64,000 bases of DNA. Source: Pseudobdellovibrionaceae bacterium. Lineage in GTDB: Bacteria > Bdellovibrionota > FAC87 > UBA2466 > JACKAF01. Position 1 is the stretch's first letter. Every line of letters begins with the position of its first letter. The stretch covers positions 1 to 64,000 of the forward strand of contig JACKAF010000003.1 of NCBI GenBank assembly GCA_020635235.1, written 5' to 3'. A model generated the notes under the pieces. That model had not been told where the DNA came from and made no database searches. It saw nothing but the letters and a program-made list of their open reading frames with translations. Shown here piece after piece: positions 53,214-62,726 of this stretch. The position numbers and the translations under genes are program-made.

Positions 53214-53771
53214 ATGCTGGAAAAAAGCCTGCACCCCGTCATTCAGGCTCTAGAATTAGTCGTTTTTGATTTTGACGGGGTTTTCACTACAAATCAGGTG
53301 ATCGTGGACGAAAACGGAACGGAAGCCGTGATCTGCAACCGCAGTGATGGCCTTGCTTTCCGGCTCCTTAAGGCGGAAAAGCTTCCGGCGATGATCCTAT
53401 CGACCGAAGTAAACCCCGTTGTCCAGGCGCGTGCGCGAAAGCTCAAACTTGAGTGTGTTTCCGGGTGTCCTGATAAGGGAAAACTCCTGCGCCAGCTCTC
53501 TGAGGACAAGAAGATCGAGCTGGAAAAGATGGCCTTTGTCGGAAACGACGCCAATGACCTTGAAGCGCTTACGATCGTTGGTTTGGGAGTAGCTGTGGGA
53601 GACGCGTATCCGGAGGCAAAGGCCGCCGCCAAGTGGAACTTGAAAGAATATGGCGGCCGAGGGGCCATCCGGGAATTTTGCGAAACTGTTTTCCGTGTGC
53701 GCCGCTCTCTGGGCGAAGGCGAAAGCCCGTGGCTGACACCCGATGTGCGAGCAACCTACGCCTCTTCTTAA
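53214..53771 (+). CDS. KdsC-like HAD phosphatase (Kdo-8-phosphate or related sugar-acid phosphatase)
   Basis: The 185-residue protein has the HAD type C0 pattern: VVFDFDGVF (Asp19, Asp21), the downstream Lys in CPDKGKLL and the acidic GNDANDLEAL. KdsC removes phosphate from 3-deoxy-D-manno-octulosonate 8-phosphate. The phrases VICNRSDGLAF and ILSTEVNPVVQARARKLKL are also typical of KDN-9-phosphate and CMP-sialic-acid-linked phosphatases, so a nonulosonic acid substrate is possible. Next to kdsD, a Kdo function is more likely. Confidence 0.75.
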   Translation: MLEKSLHPVIQALELVVFDFDGVFTTNQVIVDENGTEAVICNRSDGLAFRLLKAEKLPAMILSTEVNPVVQARARKLKLECVSGCPDKGKLLRQLSEDKKIELEKMAFVGNDANDLEALTIVGLGVAVGDAYPEAKAAAKWNLKEYGGRGAIREFCETVFRVRRSLGEGESPWLTPDVRATYASS

Positions 53772-54814
53772 GAGACGCTTAGCAATTCGTGCAAGCGTAC
53801 AACACCCACGAGCTTTCCGTCGTCGACGATAGGTAAGACGTTCAAAGGTGGCTTGTGATCTTCCATGAACTTCAGCGCATCGACTGCCATCCAGTGGCTT
53901 GGGATGGTGATCGGCTTGCGGTTAATGACCTCTGTCATCAGGAGATTAAAGGCTTCGGCCTTGTGTTTCGTAACGAGCCTTCGCACGTCTCCGTCGGTAA
54001 CAACGCCGTAAAGCGTGTTCCCGTCGACCGAGAAGAGAACAATGCCGAGGCCCGATTCCCCCAAGCCCAAAATCGTATCTTCGAACGAAGCGCCATTCGG
54101 ATTCAGAACCAAGCAGTTCTCTCGACGTATCATCAGGTCGGCTACGTTCAGTAGGAGCCGCTTACCCAACTTGCCACCCGGGTGGTACTTTGCAAAATCT
54201 TCGGAGCGAAAGTCTTTTACCTTCATCAGCGTGATGGCGAGAGCGTCGCCAATCGCCAAAGCAACAGTCGTTGATACCGTGGGCGCCAGGTCTAGCGGGC
54301 AGGCCTCACGTTCCACCGGTGCAAAGAGTGTGACGTCCGACTCCCTGCCGAGTGTGGAGTCTCGGCGACTCGTGATGCTGATGATTTTGGCTCCCAGGCG
54401 TTTGAAAGCGGGAAGTAACTTTACCAGCTCTTCGCTTTCGCCGCTCTTTCCCAGAGCGATCACAACATCGTCTTCTGAAAGGACCCCGAGATCGCCGTGC
54501 ATGCCGTCCGAGGGGTGAAGGAAAGTCGCGGTGGTCCCCGTGCTGCTCATCGTGGCCGCAATCTTGCGGGCAATAATCCCCGATTTTCCAACCCCCGTAA
54601 GGATCACTTTTCCGCGGCACTCGGCCAGAAGGCGGATGGCTTCAAAAAAACTCTCATCTACCTGATTGGTGAGCTGGGCCAGCGCGTAGGCTTCGAGGCT
54701 GATAACCGATCGGAGGCTTTCCAAAAGCTCGGTCTTCCTACCGTGCAGGGAGGCGCGTGTGTTCTGTGGCACTGTCTGTCGGTGAGCTTCGTTGGGCGGT
54801 GTCGATTCCAGCAT
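53768..54814 (-). CDS. kdsD: Arabinose-5-phosphate isomerase (KdsD/KpsF/GutQ family)
   Basis: This enzyme isomerises ribulose 5-phosphate to arabinose 5-phosphate, the first step to Kdo. The 348-residue protein has a SIS domain (about 50-190; GVGKSGIIARKIAATMSSTGT, HGDLGVL) and two CBS domains (about 220-345). It converges with and overlaps the phosphatase gene by four bases. Confidence 0.93.
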   Translation of the reverse strand: MLESTPPNEAHRQTVPQNTRASLHGRKTELLESLRSVISLEAYALAQLTNQVDESFFEAIRLLAECRGKVILTGVGKSGIIARKIAATMSSTGTTATFLHPSDGMHGDLGVLSEDDVVIALGKSGESEELVKLLPAFKRLGAKIISITSRRDSTLGRESDVTLFAPVEREACPLDLAPTVSTTVALAIGDALAITLMKVKDFRSEDFAKYHPGGKLGKRLLLNVADLMIRRENCLVLNPNGASFEDTILGLGESGLGIVLFSVDGNTLYGVVTDGDVRRLVTKHKAEAFNLLMTEVINRKPITIPSHWMAVDALKFMEDHKPPLNVLPIVDDGKLVGVVRLHELLSVS

Positions 54815-54915
54815 GAGGGCAGCCTAGATCGGCTGGTTACGCTAGGCAAGCTTTAGCAAGGTCGGGAAATCCGCCTTTCCTAGGAGTTCAATCTGGAGTA
54901 GCCTACGAGTCATTT

Positions 54916-56046
54916 ATGATACGCTTCAGCAAACCGTTCATTCCGGAGTCCGCCTACAAGTATACTCAGGAGGTTTTGCAATCTGGACTCCTTTCCGGGG
55001 ACTTCAAGTTCACTAAGTTGTGTCACACGTGGCTCCAGGAACAGATCGGGGGAAAAAAGGCCCTGCTTACCACCTCGTGTACGCACGCTCTCGAGATGGC
55101 GGCAATATTGTGCGGTGTGCAGCCTGGTGATGAAGTTATCATGCCATCTTTCACATTTTCGTCTACCGCCAACGCGTTCGTGCTGCGTGGGGCGACACCT
55201 GTTTTCATTGATGTTCGCGCGGACACCATGAACATGGACGAAAAACTCATTGAGGCGGCGATAACTTCACGAACCAAGGGAATAGCAGTCGTGCACTATG
55301 CGGGTGTAGGCTGTGAAATGGATACCATTACCGCGGTTGCGCTTAAACACGGGCTTTGGATAGTGGAGGACGCTGCACAAGGAATCTTGGCTTCCTACAA
55401 ATCAAAACCACTAGGCTCGTTTGGGGTTTTTGGGGCGCTCAGTTTTCATGAAACCAAGAATTTTACTTCAGGCGAGGGTGGAGCGCTGATTCTCAATACC
55501 ACCGAATTTATAGAACGAGCCGAAGTACTCCGTGAAAAAGGAACCAATAGAACCAAGTACTTTCGTGGCGACGTGGACAAGTACTCTTGGACTGACGTTG
55601 GTTCCTCGTATCTTCCGAGCGATATCAATGCCGCGATTCTTTATTCTCAGTTGGAAATTGCGGAGGAAATGCAGGCCCGCCGTTTTCGGGCTTGGGATTT
55701 TTACTGGGAGGCGCTGAAGCAACTCGAGGCGGCGGGGTGGATCTCTCTGCCGCAGATTCCGAAAGAATGCTCGCACAATGCGCATATCTTTTACTTGAAA
55801 ACTTCGGATCTTAGGGAGAGATCGCTGCTGATTGATCATCTTAAGAGCCACGGGATTTCGTCGGCATTTCATTATGTGCCTTTGCATGGAACCTTGGCGG
55901 GTAAGAAGTATGGGCGTTTTGCGGGAAACGATGTCTATACAACCCGGGAGAGTGAGAGACTACTACGGCTTCCGTTGTATGCGGGAATAGAAGTGCCGGA
56001 GCTCCAGCTCGTCGTGGATTCCGTATTGGGTTTTTATAAGAGTTAG
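54916..56046 (+). CDS. wecE: dTDP-4-amino-4,6-dideoxygalactose transaminase (WecE/RffA type)
   Basis: This PLP enzyme transfers an amino group to dTDP-4-keto-6-deoxyglucose, giving a 4-amino sugar for surface polysaccharide. The 376-residue length is the same as E. coli WecE, and the phrases STANAFVLRGA, VHYAGVGCEMDTI, VEDAAQGI, SFHETKN (cofactor Lys181), AEVLREKGTNR and FRGDVDKYSW follow it closely. There is no clear ribosome site before the ATG. It starts a five-gene plus-strand cluster. Confidence 0.92.
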   Translation: MIRFSKPFIPESAYKYTQEVLQSGLLSGDFKFTKLCHTWLQEQIGGKKALLTTSCTHALEMAAILCGVQPGDEVIMPSFTFSSTANAFVLRGATPVFIDVRADTMNMDEKLIEAAITSRTKGIAVVHYAGVGCEMDTITAVALKHGLWIVEDAAQGILASYKSKPLGSFGVFGALSFHETKNFTSGEGGALILNTTEFIERAEVLREKGTNRTKYFRGDVDKYSWTDVGSSYLPSDINAAILYSQLEIAEEMQARRFRAWDFYWEALKQLEAAGWISLPQIPKECSHNAHIFYLKTSDLRERSLLIDHLKSHGISSAFHYVPLHGTLAGKKYGRFAGNDVYTTRESERLLRLPLYAGIEVPELQLVVDSVLGFYKS

Positions 56047-56062
56047 TTGGTAGGAGACAGTG

Positions 56063-57058
56063 ATGTCGTTTCATGAAAACACAGAGTTTGGGTTTTACGG
56101 TAGACTGAAAGAGGAGTTCCCTTCGCAGGTAATTGTGGACGTCAGTGAAATCTGCAACATGGCCTGCGTTCATTGTCCCCATCCCGAGTATAAAAAATCT
56201 GAGTACTATGGCGGTAACCAGCTCGATGTGGATCTGAACAAGAAGTTGGTCGATGAAGTAGCTCAGTACGGAAGTTCCTATTGCAGCTATATCCGGTACA
56301 CCAGCAATGGGGAGCCGCTCATCCACCGACGAATCTATGAAATGCTCAAGTACGCAAAGCTCAACTCTGGCGTGTTTGTGGCTTTGACCACGAATGGCAA
56401 GCTCATGCGCAAGGCAGAAATAGAAAAACTGCTGGATACCGATCTCGATCTCATCGATATCAGTATTGATGCGATCAAAGCCGAAACATACAAGAAGATT
56501 CGAGTGGGAGGCAATTTGGAGGAGACTACCAAGAACGTCCTTGAGCTGATCAGGCAGAAGCGAGCTCTAGGAAAGCACGTTAAAGTCGTGACGAGTTATG
56601 TGGAACAGCCGGATAACGTGCACGAAACCGAAGAGTTTGAGCGCTTCTGGAAAGCGGCTGGTGTTGACTATGTTGTGATCCGACGCTTGCACTCTGCTGC
56701 CGGTGCGAGGACGGAAATTGCCTCGTTGATACATGACAAAGAGGCGGGCCCCCGCAAACCCTGTGTGTACCCATGGGAGCGTGTCGTATTGACCGCTCGA
56801 GGAACTCTGGCCTTTTGCCCGGCCGACTGGACTCACGGCTCTTCGATTACGGACTATCGCACGACAACCATCAGTGAGACTTGGAATGGTCCTTTTTATA
56901 GAGACCTTAGACGCGCGCACCTAACGAATGATTTTTCCTGCCATAAGTTTTGTGGCCAATGTCCGGATTGGAAGGTAATCAATTGGCCGCAAGAGGGTAA
57001 GGCGTACGCAAGCATGGTGGAGGAATTCAAACGGGAAGGTGCTGAGGTAAGTCTCTAG
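56063..57058 (+). CDS. Radical SAM protein with SPASM-like C-terminal domain
   Basis: The 331-residue enzyme has the radical SAM motif CNMACVHC (Cys31, 35, 38) and a C-terminal SPASM-type cysteine set (PCVYPWERVVL, LAFCPADW, CHKFCGQCPDW) for extra iron-sulfur clusters. ATG 56063 is preferred over the in-frame GTG at 56060. In this glycan cluster it may modify a sugar or lipid carrier, as some homologues in polysaccharide loci do; substrate unknown. Confidence 0.88.
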   Translation: MSFHENTEFGFYGRLKEEFPSQVIVDVSEICNMACVHCPHPEYKKSEYYGGNQLDVDLNKKLVDEVAQYGSSYCSYIRYTSNGEPLIHRRIYEMLKYAKLNSGVFVALTTNGKLMRKAEIEKLLDTDLDLIDISIDAIKAETYKKIRVGGNLEETTKNVLELIRQKRALGKHVKVVTSYVEQPDNVHETEEFERFWKAAGVDYVVIRRLHSAAGARTEIASLIHDKEAGPRKPCVYPWERVVLTARGTLAFCPADWTHGSSITDYRTTTISETWNGPFYRDLRRAHLTNDFSCHKFCGQCPDWKVINWPQEGKAYASMVEEFKREGAEVSL

Positions 57059-57072
57059 CCCTGACTATCGGT

Positions 57073-58011
57073 ATGACGAACCAGCAGAAATGTTTTTCGA
57101 TAGTTGTTCCGGTTTATCAGAACGAACAGAACCTACCGACCACCATTCCTACGCTGCTGGCCTTGAGCGATAAGCTTGAAGGCGCTTCCCTGGAGCTAAT
57201 CTTTGTAGACGATGGTTCGACTGATCGTTCACTGGATATTCTACGTGAGTGGTGTGACAAGCACCCCGAGTCCATTCGGGTGGTAAAGCTCACACGAAAT
57301 TTTGGGCAGATTGCGGCCATACAGGCAGGGTTGCGCGAAACCAGAGGGGATCACGTCGGGATTATTTCGGCTGATTTGCAGGATCCGCCTGAGCTGTTGC
57401 TTGAGATGTGGGATACGTGCGCTAAAGGGCACAAGCTCGTGATTGCAGAAAGAAACTCCAGAGATGACGGGGGTATGGTATCGAGTTTCTTCTGGTATCT
57501 GGTTAGCAAGTTTGCACTTCCGGGTTACCCCCGTGGAGGATTCGATTGTTGTGTTTTGGACCGGCAGATTGTCAGCGAGCTGAACCGCTTCCATGAAAAA
57601 AACACCCATATCTTTCCCCTGATATTCTCATTGGGGTACCGCTGTACGAGTATTCCTTACCGCCGCAGGCGACGGACGGAGGGGAGAACACAGTGGACGC
57701 TGGGCAAAAAGCTAAAACTCTTCTTGGACACGTTCATCGGCTTTTCTTATCTGCCAATCCGCAGTATTTCACTTTTGGGAGCCTTGGTGTCCTTTTCGAG
57801 TCTGATGTATGGTGCGTTTATCGCGATCTCGTACTTTGCTTTTGGAAACCAATATACAGGGTGGACCACGCTGGCGGTCCTTTCCTCTGTCCTGGGGGGA
57901 CTTATCCTAGTAACGCTGGGAATCGTTGGAGAGTATCTCTGGCGCATACTCGATGCCGTTCGGCCGCGTCCTCCTTACTCCGTAGATGAGCGTTTTCCGA
58001 AATGCGACTGA
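57073..58011 (+). CDS. Family 2 glycosyltransferase, polyprenyl-phosphate type (GtrB/ArnC-like)
   Basis: The 312-residue protein has the GT2 core: IVVPVYQNEQNLP, FVDDGSTD (45-51), LTRNFGQIAAIQAGL and ISADLQDPPE, followed by two C-terminal membrane helices (about 235-260 and 268-292). This is the layout of dolichyl/undecaprenyl-phosphate sugar transferases, which load one sugar on a lipid carrier. Its 3' end overlaps the methyltransferase gene by ten bases. Confidence 0.92.
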   Translation: MTNQQKCFSIVVPVYQNEQNLPTTIPTLLALSDKLEGASLELIFVDDGSTDRSLDILREWCDKHPESIRVVKLTRNFGQIAAIQAGLRETRGDHVGIISADLQDPPELLLEMWDTCAKGHKLVIAERNSRDDGGMVSSFFWYLVSKFALPGYPRGGFDCCVLDRQIVSELNRFHEKNTHIFPLIFSLGYRCTSIPYRRRRRTEGRTQWTLGKKLKLFLDTFIGFSYLPIRSISLLGALVSFSSLMYGAFIAISYFAFGNQYTGWTTLAVLSSVLGGLILVTLGIVGEYLWRILDAVRPRPPYSVDERFPKCD

Positions 58012-58730
58012 CAGATCGATTGCTTTTTACTCTTCGCAATATTCTTGCTCGAGACATGTTTGCGGTTATGCGCCGTTATGTTCAAGGACACGTTCTGGAT
58101 GTTGGGGGATGGGACTTCTTTTTGTATGCCCGTGCGAAGCAGGTGAACTTTGATCGATGGACTACTCTCGAATACGACAGAACTCGAGGGATTGGGATAA
58201 CCGATCCCAAGTTTGAGCTGGTGCATGGTGACGGTTGCCACATGGAGTTCCCCGACAGTTCTTTTGATACCGTGCTGAATATTCAGGTTCTGGAACATGT
58301 GTTCGAGCCGATTAAGATGGTAGAAGAGATTTCCCGGGTGCTGAAGAAGGGGGGCTATGCGATTTTCTTGGTCCCTCAGACCGCTAATCTCCACATGGCA
58401 CCCAATCACTTTTACAACTTCACGCGCTATTGGCTGTCGCAAGTCTGCCACCGAAGTGGCTTAGAGGTCGTTGAGCTCAAAGCACAAGGAGGTGCTTGGA
58501 CTACGATTGCGTCGCGGCTGTTTTATTTTTTCCTACAGGCCGCTCGTGCCGAAGGCCGAACGCCGAAAGAATATCGGCGGAACTTCTTTTTTTACCTTCT
58601 ATACCCTCTGATGGCACTCACCGCGTTGATAGGCCTCCCGTGGTGTCTTTTTTTGGCATTGGGTGACCTCAAGGAAGAGGCTACAAATCACCTGGTGGTG
58701 GCTCGCAAGCCCGAAGTCGGGACTGAATGA
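58002..58730 (+). CDS. Class I SAM-dependent methyltransferase
   Basis: The 242-residue protein has motif I VLDVGG (31-36), then LEYDRT (acidic residue of motif II), and DSSFDTVLNIQVLEHV and EISRVLKKGGYAIFLVPQ, typical of the Methyltransf_11 group. A C-terminal hydrophobic stretch (about 183-224, FFFYLLYPLMALTALIGLP) suggests membrane association. Substrate unknown, probably a lipid-linked sugar. It overlaps both neighbours. Confidence 0.88.
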   Translation: MRLTDRLLFTLRNILARDMFAVMRRYVQGHVLDVGGWDFFLYARAKQVNFDRWTTLEYDRTRGIGITDPKFELVHGDGCHMEFPDSSFDTVLNIQVLEHVFEPIKMVEEISRVLKKGGYAIFLVPQTANLHMAPNHFYNFTRYWLSQVCHRSGLEVVELKAQGGAWTTIASRLFYFFLQAARAEGRTPKEYRRNFFFYLLYPLMALTALIGLPWCLFLALGDLKEEATNHLVVARKPEVGTE

Positions 58731-60718
58731 AGTTTAGTCCCTTCCATTGCCTGATCGCTTCAAGTGTCTTTTTTCTTTTGTGCCGGTGTTTTTTTATTTT
58801 GGCACCCGTGAACGCGCTAGAGGTACCACGGCTTGGAGATGACGGCCTTTTTTATCTAGTGAAAGGGAAAGCTTTTTATGAAGGCTACCTTCCGGACTAC
58901 CCGGCTGCCAAGTCAACCACCGCTCTGATTTCTAGGGTGAAATCGTCTGACCCGACTACTTCACTCGTCCAGTGGAAGATTGTGGTGGCGGTGGCGGATG
59001 CGCTGACCCCCGTTTACGATATGCTAAGCGGAATGATTCTGAAGATCGGTCTGGAATCAAAGTGGGCCTTTGCAGTTAGTGAACTCCTCTGCGCGGCCGT
59101 CATGACTCTGGCACTAGCTTGGTTCCTCTTTCAGTTCTTCGGCGTTGCCGCCGCTGCCGTCGGGCTTGTACTTTTGAACTTTGCGATTCTTCCCAATCAG
59201 GGCCTTCACTACTTTATTCCGAGCACCTTCGCCTTTTCACTGGGGCTCTTGTTTATCGTTTATATAGGCCGAAGGGTTGCCATCCCTAACCCGTGGTTCG
59301 TGCTTTTTGGTTCTCTTTGTATCAGTGGAGTTCATCTGATAGGGAAGCTGTATGTGGTGCTGGGTGTTGCCGTCTACGTGACTTCCAACTTCAAGGGCCG
59401 TGCGAACCGCTTTCGATTTCCCGACAGGCGCCCGATTCTGGCCGCTCTTTTTGGCGTTCTTTTTTGGGTGATTCTCCCGTTCCTGGCGCCTTATTTTTCA
59501 AGATCTTTTCCGGTATTTACAGGGGCGGATGAATCCGGCCTGCTGAAGACATTTCTTTTTAACGCTTCCGGAGCCCGACAATTAGCGGCCGTCATCGTTC
59601 GCGATCACTACTATCTCCTGTTTTTTGCGGTCATTGGACTGTTCAATTGGCTCATTGCATTTTGGAAGGGAAAACGGCGATTTGAGAGTGGATCTTCGCA
59701 TCTCCTAATGATTGTTTCCGGTTTGATGATACTTTCTCTTTTTCACAAGTTTTTCTACCCCGCCGAGAGTTTCTCACGGCTTCTGGTACTTTTTTGTGTC
59801 TTGCAGGCCGGATACTCCGCCCGAGAAATGGTTCGGCTTTGGGACCTTCGTAATGTAGGGCTTCGCTTGGCTATAGCGGGTTTCGGCACAGTTTCCATCT
59901 TTGGAGCTTACACTCAATGGTGGGGTTACATTTTTGGAAACCTGAATTTTCGATCCCCAATTGTTTACGAGAACGAGTTTCGATGGGAGCTTGCTCAGTT
60001 GGCTCAGTCGTCGCCTCGAATTGTGTATGGAGAAACTGATTTTTCTTTTCGTGTGGCGTTGCTGAACGGTGGACGTGATTTTGCCGCATTCCCTTATCCA
60101 GCTGCGACAACGGCTCCTAATCTCAAACAGGAGTTGGAAGCGTTCTCACCGACAGTCGCGATAGTTCCGAATTTTTCGGATCTCAATTCCCTTTCTTTTC
60201 AGAAGACAGAGACGTTTCAAACCCGCTATCTTGGAATCCCTTTGGCCCTAGCGGAGCGGTTTACGTTGTCTCACGTGCCTGAGAAGACTAAAGAGATCTA
60301 CTTCTTCGTTGAAAACTCTGGTCCGCAGTTTTCGATAACGCTCTCCATGCAGGGATCCAAAAAGAGGGTTTTGGAAGTCCCTGCGGGAATGCGTGGGTGG
60401 TGCCTCGGAACATTGCCGGTACCCGCACTGGGGGGCGAAACCGTGGTAGCCAGTTACCCTCACAACAGTGGTTGGCTAAGAGGGATCTCTTTTGCCCGCC
60501 CTCACGGGCGAATTTTTTGGCCCTGGGACTCGGGACTACGCCTGACGGCGGTCTATCCTGAAGATTCAACGCATCGGCTACAGGTTCTGGATTTTTCCCC
60601 GGAAGCTCTGCTCAAGTATTGGGACATGGGAAACCTGTGGGAACTATACGGGAAGCGTTTGCGAGTTATCTCCGATCACTCCGGGTTGGTTTTCCTTCGA
60701 GTCGAGCACCCTTCCTAG
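58727..60718 (+). CDS. Large polytopic membrane protein of the glycan cluster
   Basis: The 663-residue protein has about ten membrane segments in its first 400 residues, then a soluble C-terminal part of about 250 residues, perhaps periplasmic. The early loop GDDGLFYLVKGKAFYEGYLPDYP recalls the acidic first loop of GT-C glycosyltransferases (GT39/GT83-like), but I see no certain motif. With a GtrB-like enzyme nearby, it could be the transferase that uses the lipid-linked sugar. Its TAG abuts the stop of the convergent lipoprotein gene. Confidence 0.7.
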   Translation: MKFSPFHCLIASSVFFLLCRCFFILAPVNALEVPRLGDDGLFYLVKGKAFYEGYLPDYPAAKSTTALISRVKSSDPTTSLVQWKIVVAVADALTPVYDMLSGMILKIGLESKWAFAVSELLCAAVMTLALAWFLFQFFGVAAAAVGLVLLNFAILPNQGLHYFIPSTFAFSLGLLFIVYIGRRVAIPNPWFVLFGSLCISGVHLIGKLYVVLGVAVYVTSNFKGRANRFRFPDRRPILAALFGVLFWVILPFLAPYFSRSFPVFTGADESGLLKTFLFNASGARQLAAVIVRDHYYLLFFAVIGLFNWLIAFWKGKRRFESGSSHLLMIVSGLMILSLFHKFFYPAESFSRLLVLFCVLQAGYSAREMVRLWDLRNVGLRLAIAGFGTVSIFGAYTQWWGYIFGNLNFRSPIVYENEFRWELAQLAQSSPRIVYGETDFSFRVALLNGGRDFAAFPYPAATTAPNLKQELEAFSPTVAIVPNFSDLNSLSFQKTETFQTRYLGIPLALAERFTLSHVPEKTKEIYFFVENSGPQFSITLSMQGSKKRVLEVPAGMRGWCLGTLPVPALGGETVVASYPHNSGWLRGISFARPHGRIFWPWDSGLRLTAVYPEDSTHRLQVLDFSPEALLKYWDMGNLWELYGKRLRVISDHSGLVFLRVEHPS

Positions 60719-61993
60719 CTAAGGATAGCGTGCGTCGAATACCTTCACTTCAGTTTCCGAGCGGATGAACAATTTCCCTGCCGCTAGAACCGGCACATTC
60801 CAGACCCCACCGTCTAAAGCTTTCCATCGGTAGATTTCGTCGAAATCACTTGGAGTGGCATTGGCGATCGCGAGAACTCCACGCTCACCCAAGGCGATAA
60901 GCTTGTTGTCGGCGATAAGAAGTGAGCCTCGACCCAAACCGGGCTCGTCCCAAAGAATAGCGCCCGTCTCTAGGTCCAAGCAACGAAGTCTCCCCATGCT
61001 AAATCCGTACAGATTGCCATTGAATATCACCGAGGAAGAAAAATAGTTGGCCATCGTATTCTTTTTCCAAATCAACTCCGGCTCGTTTTTCCCGTTCAGC
61101 TTCAGAAGTGCTGCACCCCGACCGTAAGCAGAGGAGATAAATAGGCGGCCTTTATGAAAAATCGGAGTTGCAACGTTAATATCGAGTTCCGTTTCCCAGA
61201 TATAACGCCAGATTTCGGAGCCGTCATCCAGGCGCACAGATACCGGACCCTCTCCAGTGAAATAGACTACTTGTTTTTCCCCTTGGTAGTGGAAGTAAAT
61301 GGGCGTGGCGTAGCCGTATCGGTAACTGCCCGTCAACCAGAGGATCTTACCCGTGAGTTTGTCGATAGCAGCCAACGAACGCTTGTTCGTGCCGCCCGGT
61401 TCAACAAGTAGCTTTCGCCCCACCACAACGGGTGAATTGCTGTAGCCGAACTTGTGCATCTTGGTTTGCTGAGAAAGCTCAAAAAGGTTAAGGCTCCAGA
61501 CTTCGGTTCCGTCATCAACTCTCAAACATTTGAGGATGCCGGTGCTTCCCAAAGTATAAAGTCGATCGCCATCGATGGTGGGTGTGGCGCGGGGCCCGCT
61601 GTGCCACAGCGGATCGAAATCAGCAAAAGCCCTGTACACTGCCTCGTACTTGTGCTCCCACAAGGTGCGTCCCGAATGCGCGTCCCAGCAGTGCACGATC
61701 TCTTCATCCGCGGACCGACTCATTGTATAGACGCGCCCTTCAGCAACGGAAAAAGAGGAATAACCGCCTCCGAGTTTTTTTTCCCAAACCGCGGCGGGCG
61801 CCGGATCGGGCCACTGGTTCGCAAGCTTCTCATCGGAAATCCCGTCCCCCTCCGGACCTCGAAAGCTGGGCCAGAATCCGAATTGCTTCACAAATCCGTT
61901 TTCTTCGACGGAGGTTGACTCGGCATCGCCGCAGCCTGTGAGAACTACGAACAGAACCAGATTAAGCAATAGTATGCGCTTCATGAGGCGCAT
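60719..61993 (-). CDS. PQQ-type beta-propeller lipoprotein
   Basis: The 424-residue protein has a lipoprotein signal ending LTGC (Cys21, counted from the first ATG) and seven to eight propeller blades with WxxxxG repeats (SGRTLWEHKYEA, GTEVWSLNLF, GKILWLTGSYRYG, GSEIWRYIWE, GAILWDEPGLG). It belongs to the PQQ-binding-like family, some members of which, such as BamB, are scaffolds. An alternative ATG lies at 61984. Its start overlaps the end of the WbqC-family gene by 32 bases. Confidence 0.88.
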   Translation of the reverse strand: MRLMKRILLLNLVLFVVLTGCGDAESTSVEENGFVKQFGFWPSFRGPEGDGISDEKLANQWPDPAPAAVWEKKLGGGYSSFSVAEGRVYTMSRSADEEIVHCWDAHSGRTLWEHKYEAVYRAFADFDPLWHSGPRATPTIDGDRLYTLGSTGILKCLRVDDGTEVWSLNLFELSQQTKMHKFGYSNSPVVVGRKLLVEPGGTNKRSLAAIDKLTGKILWLTGSYRYGYATPIYFHYQGEKQVVYFTGEGPVSVRLDDGSEIWRYIWETELDINVATPIFHKGRLFISSAYGRGAALLKLNGKNEPELIWKKNTMANYFSSSVIFNGNLYGFSMGRLRCLDLETGAILWDEPGLGRGSLLIADNKLIALGERGVLAIANATPSDFDEIYRWKALDGGVWNVPVLAAGKLFIRSETEVKVFDARYP

Positions 61994-62726
61994 TTAGCAT
62001 GTCTGGAGCCACTCCACAATCTTCTTTCAAATAGCCCGGCAGTTGAGCGTACTTGCCTGCCTGAGGACCGCAATGAAAGAGAAGATCGAGGATGGACACT
62101 TCCCCGACAAAGGCGCCATGCCCCTGGGGATAGGGTTCGAATTCGTAGTGGGCAAACTCCAACTCGATCCCGGCCTTTTTGAAGGCCTCTCCTTCACCAA
62201 TGTAACCCTGTGCGGAAGGTCCAGAAAGGTAGGAGGTGGCGCCAACGGATTTGCAGAGGCGTACCAGGCGGTCAGTGCGATCGATGGGGCCCAGGTTCAG
62301 TTCGCTGGAGCGTTTGAATTCTGGTTTGAAATTTAGAAAATCGCATATGTCGAGAGTGGTTTGTATATCGAGCTCGCTCAAGCTCTCACCCGCATTCTTC
62401 AATCTTTCACTCAGCCAAGGGAAGTAAGAGGTGAAGAACGGCGCTTTTGCGTAATTCAATTCCACTGTCCGGAGTAGTTTTCTCGCCCAAAAGGTTTCGT
62501 TGCAAATACGAGTATCCATGATGAGCTGGTCGTATCTGCCCTTGGAGTCAATCGGGACCGAAATCCATTGGGTACCGTTCGGGGTCTTTATCTTGTTGCG
62601 GTTTCGCCAACCGCGCCGATCGTACTGCACGTCATCCAAGAAAATAAAAACATCTACGGCCTGGATGATCGCAAAATAGCCCCGCCAAGGAAGAAAACTG
62701 GGTTGAATAATTGCGGCCCGCTTCAC
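61962..62726 (-). CDS. WbqC-family protein
   Basis: The 254-residue protein begins AAIIQPSFLPWRGYFAII and continues VFLDDVQYDRRGWRNRNKI, the signature of WbqC-like proteins found in O-antigen loci; their exact reaction is unsettled but they appear linked to amino-sugar acylation. The frame extends upstream, but the GTG at 62726 overlaps the stop of the GT8 gene by four bases and fits the family start. Confidence 0.85.
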   Translation of the reverse strand: MKRAAIIQPSFLPWRGYFAIIQAVDVFIFLDDVQYDRRGWRNRNKIKTPNGTQWISVPIDSKGRYDQLIMDTRICNETFWARKLLRTVELNYAKAPFFTSYFPWLSERLKNAGESLSELDIQTTLDICDFLNFKPEFKRSSELNLGPIDRTDRLVRLCKSVGATSYLSGPSAQGYIGEGEAFKKAGIELEFAHYEFEPYPQGHGAFVGEVSILDLLFHCGPQAGKYAQLPGYLKEDCGVAPDMLNAPHEAHTIA

